A stretch of 6,661 nt of DNA. Source: an uncultured Porphyromonadaceae bacterium (GTDB taxonomy: Bacteria > Bacteroidota > Bacteroidia > Bacteroidales > Muribaculaceae). The notes under the pieces are model-generated. The model was not told where the DNA came from. It saw only the letters and a list, made by a program, of their open reading frames with translations, and did no database searches. Shown here piece after piece: positions 1-4,726 of the stretch (position 1 is the first letter of the stretch; each line of letters starts with the position of its first letter). The position numbers were made by a program, and so were the translations under genes. Location of the stretch: NCBI GenBank assembly GCA_902475285.1, contig CABRZA010000133.1:1-6661 (forward strand), written 5' to 3'.

Positions 1-76
1 CGTGTTTTGCTACCCCATCGCCCCTCAAAAAAAATAGATGCTGATATTAAGTATGAAAATCCTTAAATTGCAAATG

Positions 77-95
77 GCACGACCAAAGGTCGTGC
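77..95. repeat. Perfect 8-bp hairpin
   Basis: GCACGACC (77-84), loop AAA, GGTCGTGC (88-95). It is followed within six bases by a second small hairpin, GCCGC-ATG-GCGGC (101-113). The pair looks like an intergenic repeat element. There is no long T tract on the plus strand, so it is not a plus-strand terminator. Confidence 0.55.
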
Positions 96-180
96 AAAAA
101 GCCGCATGGCGGCGACAATTTTTATCCGAGGGGTGTAAGCCCACTCGCGTATTGGAAAACATCCTAAGGAAACACCATTG

Positions 181-200
181 GGCCGCGATTCATCGCGGCC
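181..200. repeat. Perfect 9-bp inverted repeat
   Basis: GGCCGCGAT (181-189) and ATCGCGGCC (192-200) are exact reverse complements separated by TC, which folds as an 8-bp stem with a TTCA loop. No T tract follows on either strand, so it is not a typical intrinsic terminator. Role unknown. Confidence 0.55.
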
Positions 201-224
201 GCCCCTTGAATGTCATCCAAATCG

Positions 225-249
225 AAAATATCACACAGAGGCACAGAGG
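225..249 (+). repeat. CACAGAGG repeat module, left copy
   Basis: AAAATATCACACAGAGG (225-241) is followed directly by a second CACAGAGG (242-249), then by a small GC hairpin at 255-268. The same 17 bases recur in the same orientation at 6496-6512, also followed by a second CACAGAGG and a small hairpin. This indicates a dispersed intergenic repeat rather than chance. Confidence 0.65.
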
Positions 250-294
250 CGCCCGCGCTGCCGCGCGAGCCGGATAGTGGCAGAAAAGCGGGGC

Positions 295-325
295 AAAAAA
301 AGCCACTCCCGCAGGGCGGGAGTGG
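295..325 (-). terminator. Intrinsic terminator (minus strand)
   Basis: A perfect 10-bp stem is formed by 316-325 and 303-312 with a 3-nt loop (313-315). Read on the minus strand it is followed after one base by seven T (complement of the A run 295-301). It closes the short transcription unit that starts at the promoter 575-606. Confidence 0.85.
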
Positions 326-338
326 TGTAAGAGCCACA

Positions 339-566
339 TCAAAGGATGCGATGAAACTCCGATAAGACAGGATTTGAGTGCTTGCCGCCCTTTGTAATCC
401 TCCGGCTCAAAGGCTCCGGCGCCGCGGCACCGTCGAGGCCCGCCATCGGACGGCGAAGCTTGTCTCGGTATTTCACGTAAATTTGACGAGTTTCCCAATC
501 TACTTTGATGTGGTATGCGGTAGGGTTGTTGTCGGAATCTCGGGCAGCTCTCGTGCCGCCTTGTTT
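339..566 (-). CDS. Possible small basic protein, or ncRNA with a fortuitous open frame; no canonical start near the 5' end
   Basis: Between a strong promoter (575-606) and a strong terminator (295-325), one minus-strand frame stays open for 75 codons after a TAA at 567-569 and ends at TGA 339-341. The translation reads like real protein: codons 18-36 (YHIKVDWETRQIYVKYRDK) look like a beta-hairpin with alternating hydrophobic residues. The C-terminal half is basic (RRITKGGKH, codons 55-63). I count 15 Lys/Arg against 8 Asp/Glu overall. The frame has no ATG, GTG or TTG before GTG at 474-476, which would give 45 residues; the first ATG (444-446) gives 35. Codon use (AGA, CGA, AGG, TTA, ACT present) is less GC3-biased than the neighbouring genes. 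Options are a small protein from GTG, a gene that lost its start, or a structured ncRNA of about 270 nt. Family not recognised. Confidence 0.35.
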   Translation of the reverse strand, partial: KQGGTRAARDSDNNPTAYHIKVDWETRQIYVKYRDKLRRPMAGLDGAAAPEPLSRRITKGGKHSNPVLSEFHRIL

Positions 567-574
567 TTACAACA

Positions 575-606
575 CAAAGTTACGGCGTTCAGTTCGAATA
601 TGCAAA
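575..606 (-). promoter_or_regulatory. Bacteroidetes-type promoter of the short minus-strand unit
   Basis: On the minus strand TTTG (603-606) is separated by exactly 20 nt from TAACTTTG (575-582), matching the Bacteroidetes -33/-7 pattern (TTTG, 19-21 nt, TAnnTTTG). Transcription should start near 567-571, giving a transcript of roughly 270 nt that ends at the terminator 295-325. The open frame 339-566 begins almost at the predicted 5' end. Confidence 0.75.
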
Positions 607-615
607 TTTCCGGCC

Positions 616-627
616 GCAAAATTTTGC
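616..627. repeat. 12-bp perfect AT-rich palindrome
   Basis: GCAAAATTTTGC is self-complementary and lies 9 bp upstream of the -33 element of the minus-strand promoter 575-606. Its position suits an activator site or upstream element. No regulator is identified. Confidence 0.45.
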
Positions 628-684
628 AAAAAATCCATAGGGGCGCGAAATAGCTCACGGCGCCGCAGAGGGGGCACAAGACTT

Positions 685-718
685 GTCGGACGGGTCGGAC
701 TTGTCTGACCTGTCAGAC
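685..718. repeat. GTCNGAC tandem repeat, period 9
   Basis: Four units sit exactly 9 bp apart: GTCGGAC at 685, GTCGGAC at 694, GTCTGAC at 703 and GTCAGAC at 712. Units three and four are perfect reverse complements (7-bp arms, 2 bp apart), so the array mixes direct and inverted symmetry. It begins 11 bp past the phosphatase stop codon, where the 3' end of the four-gene transcript would be. There is no T tract, so it is not a normal intrinsic terminator. Confidence 0.65.
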
Positions 719-729
719 TCAGATAACTT

Positions 730-1479
730 TCATTTTGCCGGGAAGGCGGTGTCGTTGCGGAGGGTGCGGGCGAGGGCGTCGAAGTGGCGGCGCGCCTGCG
801 AGGTGCGCAGGTAGGCGTCGATGCTGGCGGCATGCGAACGGCGGTGAAGGTCGGTGCCTATGAAGTCGACGAGGCCTTCGGCAATGAGGTGCTCGGCTAT
901 CTTCTGCTCGGCCTTGCCGTAGTGGCCGGCGAGGCTCAGGAGGTTGATTTGGAAGGCGAGGCCTGTGGAGTGGAGCTCGGCGTAGCGCTCCTTGCGGTTG
1001 TAGTAGTAGGCGTAGCGCTCGGGATGGGCGAGGATGGGCCGGAGGTTGCGCACCAGGAGGTCGAACACAAGCTGGTCGAGGTTCCATGGCTCTTGCAGGA
1101 AGGAGTTCTCGATGAGGATGTGGTCGTCGGGAAGGAGCATTAGGTCGTTGGCCTCGAGGCGGCGGAGAAAGAGCTCGTCGAGGCGGTACTCGGCGGAATG
1201 GCTCACGGCGACGGCGTTGCCCCGGCGGTCGAGTTCGGCTTGCAGGGCCCGCATGGCGGGTTGGATGGTTGCGGAGTCGTTCTCGAAGGTATACTGCGTG
1301 ACGTGCGGGGAGGCTATGATGCGGCGTATGCCCCAGGCCTGCATGGCCTCGATTAGGTCGGCCGAGGTTTCGGCGTCGGGCGAGCCGTCGTCGACGCCCG
1401 GCACCACATGGCAGTGGATGTCGGTGTGGAAGGGCAGCTCGGCGGGCGCCGACGGTTTTTTCTTGAAGAAGGAAAACAT
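730..1479 (-). CDS. PHP-family tyrosine-protein phosphatase (CpsB/YwqE type)
   Basis: Predicted metal-dependent protein tyrosine phosphatase of the PHP superfamily, 249 aa, the usual length for CpsB/CapC/YwqE proteins. Visible metal-binding residues are the HxH motif H22-C-H24, D30/D31 (PGVDDG), H59 (SPHV), E97 (AEYRLD), H152 (AHPER) and D210/H212 (GTDLH), so the active site looks complete. Family members dephosphorylate BY-type tyrosine kinases that control capsule or exopolysaccharide export; none is encoded in this window. The N-terminus (MFSFFKKK) has no signal peptide, so it is cytoplasmic. I chose ATG 1479, 9 nt after the stop of the SPOR gene; an in-frame TTG at 1488 abuts that stop and would add three residues. 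It is last in the cluster and has no clear intrinsic terminator after it, only the GTCNGAC array. The family call is firm; the substrate is unknown. Confidence 0.85.
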   Translation of the reverse strand: MFSFFKKKPSAPAELPFHTDIHCHVVPGVDDGSPDAETSADLIEAMQAWGIRRIIASPHVTQYTFENDSATIQPAMRALQAELDRRGNAVAVSHSAEYRLDELFLRRLEANDLMLLPDDHILIENSFLQEPWNLDQLVFDLLVRNLRPILAHPERYAYYYNRKERYAELHSTGLAFQINLLSLAGHYGKAEQKIAEHLIAEGLVDFIGTDLHRRSHAASIDAYLRTSQARRHFDALARTLRNDTAFPAK

Positions 1480-1488
1480 AGCAGACAA

Positions 1489-2025
1489 TTACATTTTGCG
1501 GCGCTTGCGGAAGGCGTCGAGGATGAACGGGCAGGGTTCGCGGAGTGCCACGGGGGAGGAGGCGCGGAGAGTTTCGAGCGTGGCTATGGCCTGGTCGATG
1601 TGGGGGTAGGAGGCCACGACGACGTAGTAGAGTGGCTCGGCGGTTTCGACCACGATGGTGCTGTCGAAGCCGGCGGCCGCCATGCGCGAGCGCAAGGACT
1701 CGGCGTTGAATCGCTGCTTGAACTGGGCGGCCACCACGCCGTAGCGCGCGAGGGCGTCCTGGCCGAAGTCCTGGCCTTCGGTGACGGCCACATCCTGGCG
1801 GCGCAGCTCCACGGGGCCCGAGGGGGTGTCGACGGTGCGCACGTCGGCCCGGCGGCGCACCCGGCCGTAGACGGTGGAGTCGATGTCGGTGCCTTCGTCG
1901 CGTGCGGCCACGGCCTTCTCGTAGGCGGCGCGGTAGTTGGCCTCGGTGGTGCGGCACGCCGTGAAAGCCCCCGCCGCAACGAGTGCCGCCGCAGCGAGGA
2001 TTATGGCGCGTGTGAGGCTTTTCAT
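1489..2025 (-). CDS. Small SPOR-like domain lipoprotein
   Basis: Predicted 178-aa lipoprotein. A basic start (MKSLTR) and a hydrophobic Ala-rich segment (8-20) lead to a lipobox-like FTAC, with C24 as the likely lipidated residue. Residues 94-155 resemble a SPOR domain: a YGVVAAQF strand, the NAESLRSRMAAAGF helix, the STIVV strand, a YYVVVASY strand and a final helix. SPOR domains typically bind peptidoglycan glycan strands lacking stem peptides, so an envelope or cell-wall role is inferred. Residues 25-90 are charged and probably a linker. The start ATG overlaps the peptidase stop in an ATGA (2022-2025) and the stop TAA lies 9 nt before the phosphatase ATG, so translational coupling is likely. 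SPOR domains diverge strongly, so the call rests on pattern and length rather than on invariant residues. Confidence 0.7.
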   Translation of the reverse strand: MKSLTRAIILAAAALVAAGAFTACRTTEANYRAAYEKAVAARDEGTDIDSTVYGRVRRRADVRTVDTPSGPVELRRQDVAVTEGQDFGQDALARYGVVAAQFKQRFNAESLRSRMAAAGFDSTIVVETAEPLYYVVVASYPHIDQAIATLETLRASSPVALREPCPFILDAFRKRRKM

Positions 2026-3233
2026 TTGAGGCCGAGCTTCTTGGCGATGCCGCCGGGGATGGCGTCGCGGTGCACCATCACGTTGACTGTCTTGGCCAGG
2101 AAGTAGGGCTCCGACACGTAGAAGAAGCCGCCGTACTTCTGGTTGTCGTCCCAGGAGTTCTTCACCTTATAATAGCGGTTGCCCTTTTGGTCGACGGCCG
2201 TGCCGACGATTTCCATGCCGTGGTCGTCGGTGGTCTCCTGGCGGTCGAACATCTCCTGGCGGCTTTCGGGCGTTACCTCAATCTCCTCGACGGGGCCCTT
2301 GAAGGCGAACTTCTCGTTCTGGCGCTCCTTGTCGGAGAGCTTCACCCATCGCGAGAGCTCGGTGCCGTCCATGTCGGCTTCGTCCTTGCCCTTGGGCATG
2401 AGTGCCACGCCGTCGGCCCACCTGAAACCGTCCTCGCTCACGTCGGCGGCCCATACGAGGGTGTGGCCCTTGGCCAGGGAGTTGTCGACGATTTCTTTGA
2501 GCTCGCCCAGGGGCACGTTGTAGTAGCTGGCCCACAGCCAGTTGTCGGGCACCTCGAAGGGGAATGCCTCGTAGTAGGGGTGATGGGTGAAGGAGGTTAC
2601 GGGCACATAGTTGTCGAGGTCGAGGCCGAGGCTCTCGGCATAGGTGCGGGGGGTGTATGTCTTGCCCTTGTACTCGAATGTTTCGGGCACGGGGCCGAGG
2701 TATGCGTCGAGGATGCCTTCGACGCCCTTGCGCCATGCCGTGGAGAGGCGCTTGTCGGGGCGCGACACCACCACTTTGAGGTATGCGCGGAGGGCAGCGT
2801 CGAGCTCGCCGTGGGCGTGCTTGTCCTCGCCGTAGTTGAGGCCTCGGTACACTTCCTCGGGCACGGCACCGTAGCGGCGCCACACATAGGGCACGTCCAT
2901 GATGGAGCCTCCGGCGGCGAAGTTGGTCTCGCCATAGAGGCGCACGAAGCGGTCGGCCTTGTCGAGGTAGCACATGCGCACGGTGTACATTTCGGATATG
3001 TCGAGCGAGTCGCCGCCGGCGCGGCGTATCTCGTCCTCGAAGAACGATGTGCCGGCGAAGCACCAGCATGTGCCCGACTTGTTCTGGTCCTTCACCGAAG
3101 TGGTGGGGAGCGATATTACGTCGGTGAAAACGAAAGCGGTGTCGGGGGCCGCGGCAGCGGTGCTGTCGGCAGGCGTCTGTGCCGAAGCGGCAAGTGCCGC
3201 GAAGGCAGCGGCAAGGGTGAGTATTTTTTTCAT
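2022..3233 (-). CDS. Exported C1-family cysteine peptidase, bleomycin hydrolase/aminopeptidase C type
   Basis: Papain-fold peptidase of the C1B (PepC/bleomycin hydrolase) type, 403 aa. The catalytic set is visible: oxyanion Gln Q50 and Cys C56 in DQNKSGTCWCFA (spacing of six, as in papain), His H338 in DDHGMEIVG and Asn N359 in VKNSW. A signal peptide (MKKILTL, Ala-rich core, ASA-Q cleavage site near residue 18) predicts export, most likely to the periplasm, whereas classical PepC enzymes are cytoplasmic and about 440-450 aa. It ends in KKLGLK; in yeast bleomycin hydrolase the C-terminal tail enters the active site and sets aminopeptidase activity, which may apply here. I chose ATG 3233 because it begins the signal peptide; an upstream in-frame TTG at 3278 would add 15 unlikely residues. 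It follows ilvA by 55 nt, which is A/T-rich next to the ATG. Class certain, substrates unknown. Confidence 0.9.
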   Translation of the reverse strand: MKKILTLAAAFAALAASAQTPADSTAAAAPDTAFVFTDVISLPTTSVKDQNKSGTCWCFAGTSFFEDEIRRAGGDSLDISEMYTVRMCYLDKADRFVRLYGETNFAAGGSIMDVPYVWRRYGAVPEEVYRGLNYGEDKHAHGELDAALRAYLKVVVSRPDKRLSTAWRKGVEGILDAYLGPVPETFEYKGKTYTPRTYAESLGLDLDNYVPVTSFTHHPYYEAFPFEVPDNWLWASYYNVPLGELKEIVDNSLAKGHTLVWAADVSEDGFRWADGVALMPKGKDEADMDGTELSRWVKLSDKERQNEKFAFKGPVEEIEVTPESRQEMFDRQETTDDHGMEIVGTAVDQKGNRYYKVKNSWDDNQKYGGFFYVSEPYFLAKTVNVMVHRDAIPGGIAKKLGLK

Positions 3234-3288
3234 ATACAATATATTATCAATATTTTCGGCAGCGTGGCAGGGGTGCAACAGTAACTTT

Positions 3289-4485
3289 TCAGTTGAGGAC
3301 GTTGAAGCCGGCGTCGGCGAGGCTGCGGCGTATTTCGGCTATGTGTTCGCGGTCGCGTGTTTCGAGCTCCACGCGTATCGAGCAGCCGTTGATTGCCGTG
3401 CTGGTGTTGATTCGCTCGTGGCTCACGGAGATGATGTTGCCGCCCTTCTCGCCTATGAGGCTGCACACCACCGAGAGCTGGCCGGGCTTGTCGGGGAGGT
3501 CGATGATGAAGGTGTAGTTGCGGCCGCTCTTGTTGAGGCCGCGGGTGATGACGCGGTTGAGGGTGTTGACGTCAATGTTGCCGCCCGACACCAGGCACAC
3601 CGTCTTGAGACCCTCGACGGGCACCTTGCCGAACATCACGGCAGCCACCGACACAGCTCCGGCGCCCTCGGCCACGAGCTTCTGCTGCTCGATGAGGGCG
3701 AGGATGGCGGCGGCGATTTCGTCGTCGCTCACCGTCACGACTTCGTCGACGTAGCGGTTGCACATGTCGAAGGTGTTTACGCCGGGCTCCTTGACGGCGA
3801 TGCCGTCGGCGATGGTCGACACGTCGTTGAGGTGGCAGAGCTTGCCTTCTTTGAGCGATGCCGCCATGGAGGGGGCTCCCGTCGACTGGACGCCGTATAC
3901 CTTCACGTCGGGCCGCAGGGTCTTGATTGCGAATGCCACGCCCGATATGAGGCCGCCGCCGCCGATGGGCACCACGACGGCTTCGACGTCGGGCATCTGC
4001 TCGAGTATTTCGAGGCCAATGGTACCCTGTCCGGCGATAACCTTGGGGTCGTCGAAAGGATGGACGAAGCTGTAACCGTGCTCCTGCTGGAGCTCTACGG
4101 CGCGTGCGTAGGCGTCGTCGTAGACGCCCGGCACGAGGCACACCTCGGCGCCGTAGCTCTTTGTGGCTTCGATTTTCGAGATGGGAGCGCCGGCGGGGAG
4201 GCATATTATTGCCTTGATGCCGCTGTGGGCAGCGCCGAGGGCCACACCCTGGGCATGGTTTCCTGCCGAGCAGGCTATCACGCCACGGGCTTTCTCGTCG
4301 TCGGTGAGCTGCGAAATCTTGTAGTAGGCCCCTCGGAGCTTGAATGAACCGGTTAGCTGGAGGTTTTCGGTTTTGAGATAGAGGTCGACGCCGGGAGCGA
4401 GCTTCGGCGCCGGTATTATCGCGGTCTTGCGGGCCACGTCTTTGAGCACGGCCGCCGCATTGAAAATTTCACTTATTTCGAGCAT
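3289..4485 (-). CDS. ilvA: Threonine ammonia-lyase with single C-terminal ACT domain
   Basis: PLP enzyme that deaminates L-threonine to 2-oxobutanoate and ammonia, the entry step to isoleucine. At 398 aa it fits the medium-length family with one C-terminal regulatory domain. Residues 1-315 form the catalytic fold: PLP lysine K49 in TGSFKLRGA, SAGNHAQG (73-80) over the cofactor, the GGGGL phosphate loop (175-179), AEGAGA (272-277) and SGGN (300-303). Residues 324-398 form an ACT domain with the typical DKPGQL turn (332-337), which in relatives binds amino-acid effectors. This form groups near catabolic enzymes in phylogeny, so a biosynthetic or catabolic role cannot be settled here; no other ilv gene is present in the window. 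I chose ATG 4485: it gives the normal family N-terminus and lies just below a -7 element at 4513-4520, whereas a frame start at 4566 would lie upstream of that promoter. First gene of the minus-strand cluster. Confidence 0.95.
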   Translation of the reverse strand: MLEISEIFNAAAVLKDVARKTAIIPAPKLAPGVDLYLKTENLQLTGSFKLRGAYYKISQLTDDEKARGVIACSAGNHAQGVALGAAHSGIKAIICLPAGAPISKIEATKSYGAEVCLVPGVYDDAYARAVELQQEHGYSFVHPFDDPKVIAGQGTIGLEILEQMPDVEAVVVPIGGGGLISGVAFAIKTLRPDVKVYGVQSTGAPSMAASLKEGKLCHLNDVSTIADGIAVKEPGVNTFDMCNRYVDEVVTVSDDEIAAAILALIEQQKLVAEGAGAVSVAAVMFGKVPVEGLKTVCLVSGGNIDVNTLNRVITRGLNKSGRNYTFIIDLPDKPGQLSVVCSLIGEKGGNIISVSHERINTSTAINGCSIRVELETRDREHIAEIRRSLADAGFNVLN

Positions 4486-4501
4486 AAGTATAAGAATTGT
4501 T

Positions 4502-4537
4502 TTTCCGATGCACAAAAGTAATAATAAAAATCGGAAA
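4502..4537. promoter_or_regulatory. 8-bp inverted repeat around the ilvA -7 element
   Basis: TTTCCGAT (4502-4509) and ATCGGAAA (4530-4537) are exact reverse complements with 20 nt between them, and the -7 box 4513-4520 lies inside. This could be an operator. An 8-bp pair at this spacing can occur by chance, so confidence is limited. Confidence 0.35.
4513..4520 (-). promoter_or_regulatory. ilvA promoter -7 element
   Basis: TACTTTTG on the minus strand matches the Bacteroidetes -7 consensus TAnnTTTG. No TTTG is found at the expected -33 position (around 4540-4543), so the promoter may be weak or need an activator. The predicted start near 4505-4509 would leave a leader of about 20-24 nt before ATG 4485. 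Confidence 0.55.
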
Positions 4538-4616
4538 GGCGGCGGCGAATAAGGGGCGGCGCGCACTTATAAAATGTTAAAATGCGACGAAAGCGTCGGG
4601 CGACGGCCATAAACGG

Positions 4617-4648
4617 TTTGTTAATGTCGGTTTTTAATATTAATTTTG
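4617..4648 (+). promoter_or_regulatory. Strong Bacteroidetes-type promoter of the lipoprotein gene
   Basis: TTTG (4617-4620) and TAATTTTG (4641-4648) are separated by exactly 20 nt, a full match to the -33/-7 consensus. Transcription should begin near 4652-4656, giving a leader of about 70-75 nt before ATG 4727. The end of the leader is A/T-rich (ACAACAATAATCAATT) and has no Shine-Dalgarno, as is usual in this phylum. Confidence 0.8.
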
Positions 4649-4676
4649 CGCCAAGTAACTCCTCGAAAACCGACAT
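4624..4676. promoter_or_regulatory. 11-bp perfect inverted repeat bracketing the -7 box; candidate operator
   Basis: ATGTCGGTTTT (4624-4634) and AAAACCGACAT (4666-4676) are exact reverse complements with 31 nt between. The left arm lies in the -33/-7 spacer, the right arm in the early leader. Because the start site falls between the arms, the pair cannot form a hairpin in the mRNA made from this promoter, so a DNA-level role is more likely. Confidence 0.5.
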
Positions 4677-4726
4677 CGACCGCAACACAGACATTCAACC
4701 CAACTTATACACAACAATAATCAATT

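Larger units (their letters stand above)
1..294. other. Hairpin-rich intergenic stretch without a convincing gene
   Basis: No recognisable protein or RNA gene is visible. The stretch contains several perfect inverted repeats: 77-84 with 88-95 (8 bp, AAA loop), 101-105 with 109-113 (5 bp, ATG loop), 181-189 with 192-200 (9 bp) and 255-259 with 264-268 (5 bp). On the minus strand the 101-113 hairpin is followed by five T, so it could be a weak terminator, but no gene is seen for it to serve. One plus-strand frame is open from ATG 38 or ATG 53 to 277. It runs straight through the hairpins and the CACAGAGG repeat and has no recognisable domain, so I read it as fortuitous or repeat-derived. Confidence 0.5.

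Noticed and set aside
38..277. 79-codon plus-strand frame
   Set aside because: Spans several perfect hairpins and ends in repeat-encoded and low-complexity Ala/Arg residues; no promoter or recognisable domain. It could be a repeat-derived frame, so it is only mentioned under the intergenic stretch.
190..498. 102-codon minus-strand frame over the short unit
   Set aside because: Begins at TTG, reads through the terminator hairpin and the CACAGAGG repeat, and its composition looks random; the 339-566 frame is more protein-like.
631..663. Intrinsic terminator for the four-gene cluster
   Set aside because: On the minus strand GGCGC and GCGCC can pair only across a long loop, and the T run is about ten bases away from the stem; too weak to call.
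685..718. CRISPR array
   Set aside because: Units are 7 bp with 2-bp gaps, far too short for CRISPR repeats and spacers, and no cas gene is present.
719..1957. 412-codon minus-strand frame across the phosphatase and SPOR genes
   Set aside because: Arg/Pro/His-rich out-of-frame reading of two genes with clear motifs in other frames.
2070..3284. 404-codon plus-strand open frame opposite the C1 peptidase
   Set aside because: Antisense shadow; the minus-strand frame contains all papain-type catalytic residues and a signal peptide.
3234..3288. Separate promoter for the C1 peptidase gene
   Set aside because: The 55-nt gap is A/T-rich near the ATG but contains no TAnnTTTG with an upstream TTTG at proper spacing; transcription through from ilvA is simpler.
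4624..4676. Invertible (phase-variable) promoter
   Set aside because: The inverted repeats enclose only 31 bp and exclude the -33 box; known Bacteroidales invertible promoters enclose the whole promoter over longer segments, and no recombinase gene is nearby.
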